DNA of 64,000 nucleotides, from assembly GCA_015068125.1 (NCBI GenBank), contig SVLD01000004.1, positions 27,317-91,316 of the forward strand. The letters are read 5' to 3'. Position numbers and translations under genes: made by a program. The notes below the pieces were generated by a model. That model worked only from the letters and a program-made list of their open reading frames with translations. It did not search any database and was not told the DNA's origin. Shown here one piece after another: positions 61,851-64,000 of this stretch (its first letter is position 1; every line of letters begins with the position of its first letter). Source of the stretch: Oscillospiraceae bacterium. GTDB taxonomy: Bacteria > Bacillota > Clostridia > Oscillospirales > Oscillospiraceae.

Positions 61851-61879
61851 TTGACTGTATGGAAAAAATACACTATAAT
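61851..61879 (+). promoter_or_regulatory. Promoter of greA-lysS
   Basis: TTGACT (61851-61856), 17-base spacer, TATAAT (61874-61879). Confidence 0.85.
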
Positions 61880-61922
61880 GTTCGGAGCTATGGATATTTT
61901 TAGCTGAGAAAGGATTTTGATT

Positions 61923-62402
61923 ATGGCTAAGGAATATAAAATTACCAGTCTGCGGCTGCAGGATCTGGAAAAGGAACTGAACTATCTGAAGACCACCCGT
62001 GAGCGTGAGATCGCTGCAATGATCGCCGAAGCCCGCTCCTACGGTGACCTTTCCGAAAACTCCGAGTACGATGCCGCCAAGAATGAGCAGGCCAAGCTCT
62101 ACGGCCGTATCGCGGAGATCGAGGACATCCTGTCCCATGCAGTGATCATCGAGGATGAAAACGAGGCCACCGGCCGTGTTGGCCTGGGCTGCACCGTCGT
62201 GGTGGAGAACCTGCAGACCGGCGCGAAAGCCCAGTACCGCATCACCGGCTCTCAGGAGGCTAATCCCATGGAGAACAAGATCTCCGATGACTCTCCCTTC
62301 GGCCGCGCTATGGTGGGCAAGTCCGCCGGCGATACCTTCATGGTCAATGCCCCTGCCGGCTCTTACAGCATGAAGGTTATCAGCGTTTCTCGCGAGGGCT
62401 AA
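61923..62402 (+). CDS. greA: Transcription elongation factor GreA
   Basis: 159 aa. N-terminal coiled coil with the acidic tip motif LSENSEYDAAKNEQ that reaches the polymerase active site, C-terminal FKBP-like domain (about 82-158). ATG 61923 after GAAAGGATTTT. Rescues back-tracked RNA polymerase. Directly followed by lysS, a common Firmicutes pair. Confidence 0.96.
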   Translation: MAKEYKITSLRLQDLEKELNYLKTTREREIAAMIAEARSYGDLSENSEYDAAKNEQAKLYGRIAEIEDILSHAVIIEDENEATGRVGLGCTVVVENLQTGAKAQYRITGSQEANPMENKISDDSPFGRAMVGKSAGDTFMVNAPAGSYSMKVISVSREG

Positions 62403-62406
62403 GATT

Positions 62407-63903
62407 ATGGCAAAGTTTGTACCCCAGGCGGAGCTGCCGGTTTCCGAGCAGGCTCAGATCCGCCGTGAAAAGCTGGAGGCTCTCAGAGCCGAGGGTCGGG
62501 ATCCTTTCATCCAGACCAAGTTTGATTTTAATGCTGACTCCGCTGCCATCAAGGCTGATTACGAGGGCTTTGAGGGCAAGAATGTTAAGATCGCCGGCCG
62601 TCTGATGTCCAAAAGAGGCCAGGGCAAGGTCATGTTCTGCGATCTGCAGGACTCCACCGGCCGCATTCAGCTCTTCGTCAAGATCGACGAGCTGGGTGAG
62701 GAGGAGTATAACCGCTTCAAGAAGAACGATATCGGTGATATCGTTGGCGTAGAGGGCGAAGTCTTTAAAACTAAGACCGAGGAGATCTCTGTCCGGGCAA
62801 AGAGCATTGTGCTGCTGTCCAAGTCCCTGCTGCCCCTGCCCGAAAAGTACCACGGCCTGACCGATAAGGAGATCCGCTTCCGTCAGCGTTATGTGGATCT
62901 GATGGTCAACCCCGAGGTGAAGCAGAACTTCATCATCCGCAGCAAGTTCATCAAGTTCATGCGGTCGTATCTGGACAACATGGGCTATATCGAGGTAGAG
63001 ACCCCGGTGCTGAATACCATTGCCGGCGGCGCATCTGCCCGTCCCTTCATCACCCACCACAACACCCTGGACATTGATATGTACATGCGAATCGCCACGG
63101 AGCTGCCCCTGAAGCGGCTTATCATCGGCGGCATGGATCGGGTGTATGAGATTGGCCGTATCTTCCGTAACGAGGGCATGGACCCCAAGCACAACCCGGA
63201 GTTCACCTCCGTGGAGCTGTACCAGGCCTATGCGGACTTCCATGATATGATGGATATCTGCGAGGGCATCATCTCCGGCGCTGCCAAGGAAATTCTGGGC
63301 ACCTACGAGGTGGAATGGATGGGCGAGAAGGTCAACCTGGCTCCCGGCTGGCGCCGGATGACCATGGTGGAGGCCGTTAAGGAGTATGTTGGCATCGATT
63401 TCGGTGCCATTACCGATGACGCTGAGGCTGTGGCCGCAGCGAAGGCCAAGGGCGTGGAGCTGGCTGACGCTGCTGAAAAGACCTGGGGCAACGCCCTGTA
63501 CGCATGCTTCGACCAGAGAGTCGAGGAGCATCTGATTCAGCCTACCTTCATCACCATGTACCCCGTCGAGGTCAGCCCCCTGACCAAGCGCAGCCCGGTC
63601 GATCCCCGGCTGACCGAGCGCTTCGAGGCATTCATCTGCCACAGTGAGATGGGCAACGCCTACTCCGAGCTGAACGATCCCATCGATCAGCGGGATCGCT
63701 TCATGAAGCAGGTAGAGCAGCGTGAGCGCGGTGACGACGAAACCGAAATGCTGGACGAGGACTTCCTCAACGCCATGGAGTACGGCATGCCCCCCACGGG
63801 CGGCATGGGCATCGGCATCGACCGCTGTGTCATGCTGCTGACCGGCTCCGACAGCATCCGGGAAGTCATCCTGTTCCCCACGATGAAACCCCTCTCGGAG
63901 TAA
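62407..63903 (+). CDS. lysS: Lysyl-tRNA synthetase, class II
   Basis: 498 aa. N-terminal OB-fold anticodon-binding domain (about 55-165), catalytic domain with motif 2 RIFRNEGMDPKHNPEFTSVE and motif 3 GMPPTGGMGIGIDRCVMLL. RBS GAGG lies in the end of greA, 4 bp away. Attaches Lys to tRNA-Lys. Confidence 0.97.
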   Translation: MAKFVPQAELPVSEQAQIRREKLEALRAEGRDPFIQTKFDFNADSAAIKADYEGFEGKNVKIAGRLMSKRGQGKVMFCDLQDSTGRIQLFVKIDELGEEEYNRFKKNDIGDIVGVEGEVFKTKTEEISVRAKSIVLLSKSLLPLPEKYHGLTDKEIRFRQRYVDLMVNPEVKQNFIIRSKFIKFMRSYLDNMGYIEVETPVLNTIAGGASARPFITHHNTLDIDMYMRIATELPLKRLIIGGMDRVYEIGRIFRNEGMDPKHNPEFTSVELYQAYADFHDMMDICEGIISGAAKEILGTYEVEWMGEKVNLAPGWRRMTMVEAVKEYVGIDFGAITDDAEAVAAAKAKGVELADAAEKTWGNALYACFDQRVEEHLIQPTFITMYPVEVSPLTKRSPVDPRLTERFEAFICHSEMGNAYSELNDPIDQRDRFMKQVEQRERGDDETEMLDEDFLNAMEYGMPPTGGMGIGIDRCVMLLTGSDSIREVILFPTMKPLSE

Positions 63904-63925
63904 AAACCTACAAAAATCAGGTTTT
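63903..63925 (+). terminator. Weak hairpin after lysS
   Basis: AAAACCT / AGGTTTT, 7-bp stem, no T-run after it. Confidence 0.3.
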
Positions 63926-63975
63926 GACAGCGTTTGCGGCGTTTTGTTAATCCAAAAATTAGCTCAAAATCGGGG

Positions 63976-63997
63976 TTTACGACAAATTTACGACAAA
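63976..63997 (+). repeat. Tandem 11-bp repeat at the window edge
   Basis: TTTACGACAAA twice without a gap (63976-63986, 63987-63997). Similar in size and spacing to the arm-type repeats beside the tRNA-Thr integrase. Confidence 0.5.
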
Positions 63998-64000
63998 TGA

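Overview
The window looks like a chromosome segment from a moderately GC-rich Gram-positive Clostridia, most likely an uncultured gut member of the Oscillospirales (Oscillospiraceae/Ruminococcaceae-like). Sequence evidence for this: lipobox lipoproteins, LPXTG-type surface proteins with a class C sortase, sigma-A promoters of the TTGACA-17-TATAAT type, AGGAGG ribosome binding sites, an ECF riboflavin transporter behind an FMN riboswitch, and the order ftsE-ftsX-M23 peptidase-S41 peptidase. The taxonomic placement is inference.

Region 1 (1-20850, all on +) is a carbohydrate-use island. It holds a sugar/oligosaccharide ABC importer (two permeases, the first cut by the window edge, plus a large lipoprotein binding protein), three tandem paralogues of a ComEC-like metallo-beta-lactamase-fold protein (two are lipoproteins), and then a second transcription unit from a promoter at 8483. 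That unit encodes a polysaccharide deacetylase-like protein, an HpcH/HpaI aldolase, a D-2-hydroxyacid dehydrogenase, an aldo/keto reductase, another MBL hydrolase, a YesL-like membrane protein, GH2, GH3 and GH28-like glycosidases, and a lipoprotein alkaline phosphatase. The set suits uptake and breakdown of an acidic plant or host glycan through 2-keto-3-deoxy intermediates; the substrate is not shown by the sequence. A YibE/F membrane protein and, convergent to it, a glycerol-1-phosphate dehydrogenase (egsA) follow.

Region 2 (23519-34084) is a 10.5-kb integrated element in the 3' end of tRNA-Thr(GGT), bounded by perfect 45-bp repeats. It has a tyrosine integrase, a Fic-like gene whose catalytic His is Gln, a CI-like repressor divergent from a Cro-like gene with three palindromic operators, an excisionase-like gene, a PrimPol-D5 primase-helicase, many small genes, at least two candidate structured RNAs, and a sigma factor. 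It has no capsid, tail, terminase or conjugation genes, so its layout is that of a phage-satellite (PICI-like) island. Just beyond its right end lies a fused remnant of a serine recombinase and another tyrosine integrase, so the site has been used before.

Region 3 (34708-43964) is a sortase-pilus operon: coiled-coil protein, signal peptidase I, a 1381-aa tip adhesin carrying a catalytically degenerate CHAP-like domain, an LPETG backbone pilin, class C sortase, a minor pilin with PPETG, and a sortase-like protein lacking its catalytic His and Cys.

Region 4 (44026-50640) has an RluA pseudouridine synthase, an ABC exporter, a YcaO-family gene that appears to have been inserted between the exporter and its terminator (35-bp direct repeats), an ECF sigma factor with a probable membrane anti-sigma partner, and two kinds of palindromic dispersed repeat.

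Region 5 (50651-64000) is core genome: argS, an ABC-F ATPase, ribU with FMN riboswitch, a DUF4830-like protein, RsuA, a CdaR/PucR-type regulator, ftsE-ftsX-M23-S41, greA and lysS. The last bases after lysS contain a tandem 11-bp repeat like those beside the integrases, a hint that another element may start beyond the window.
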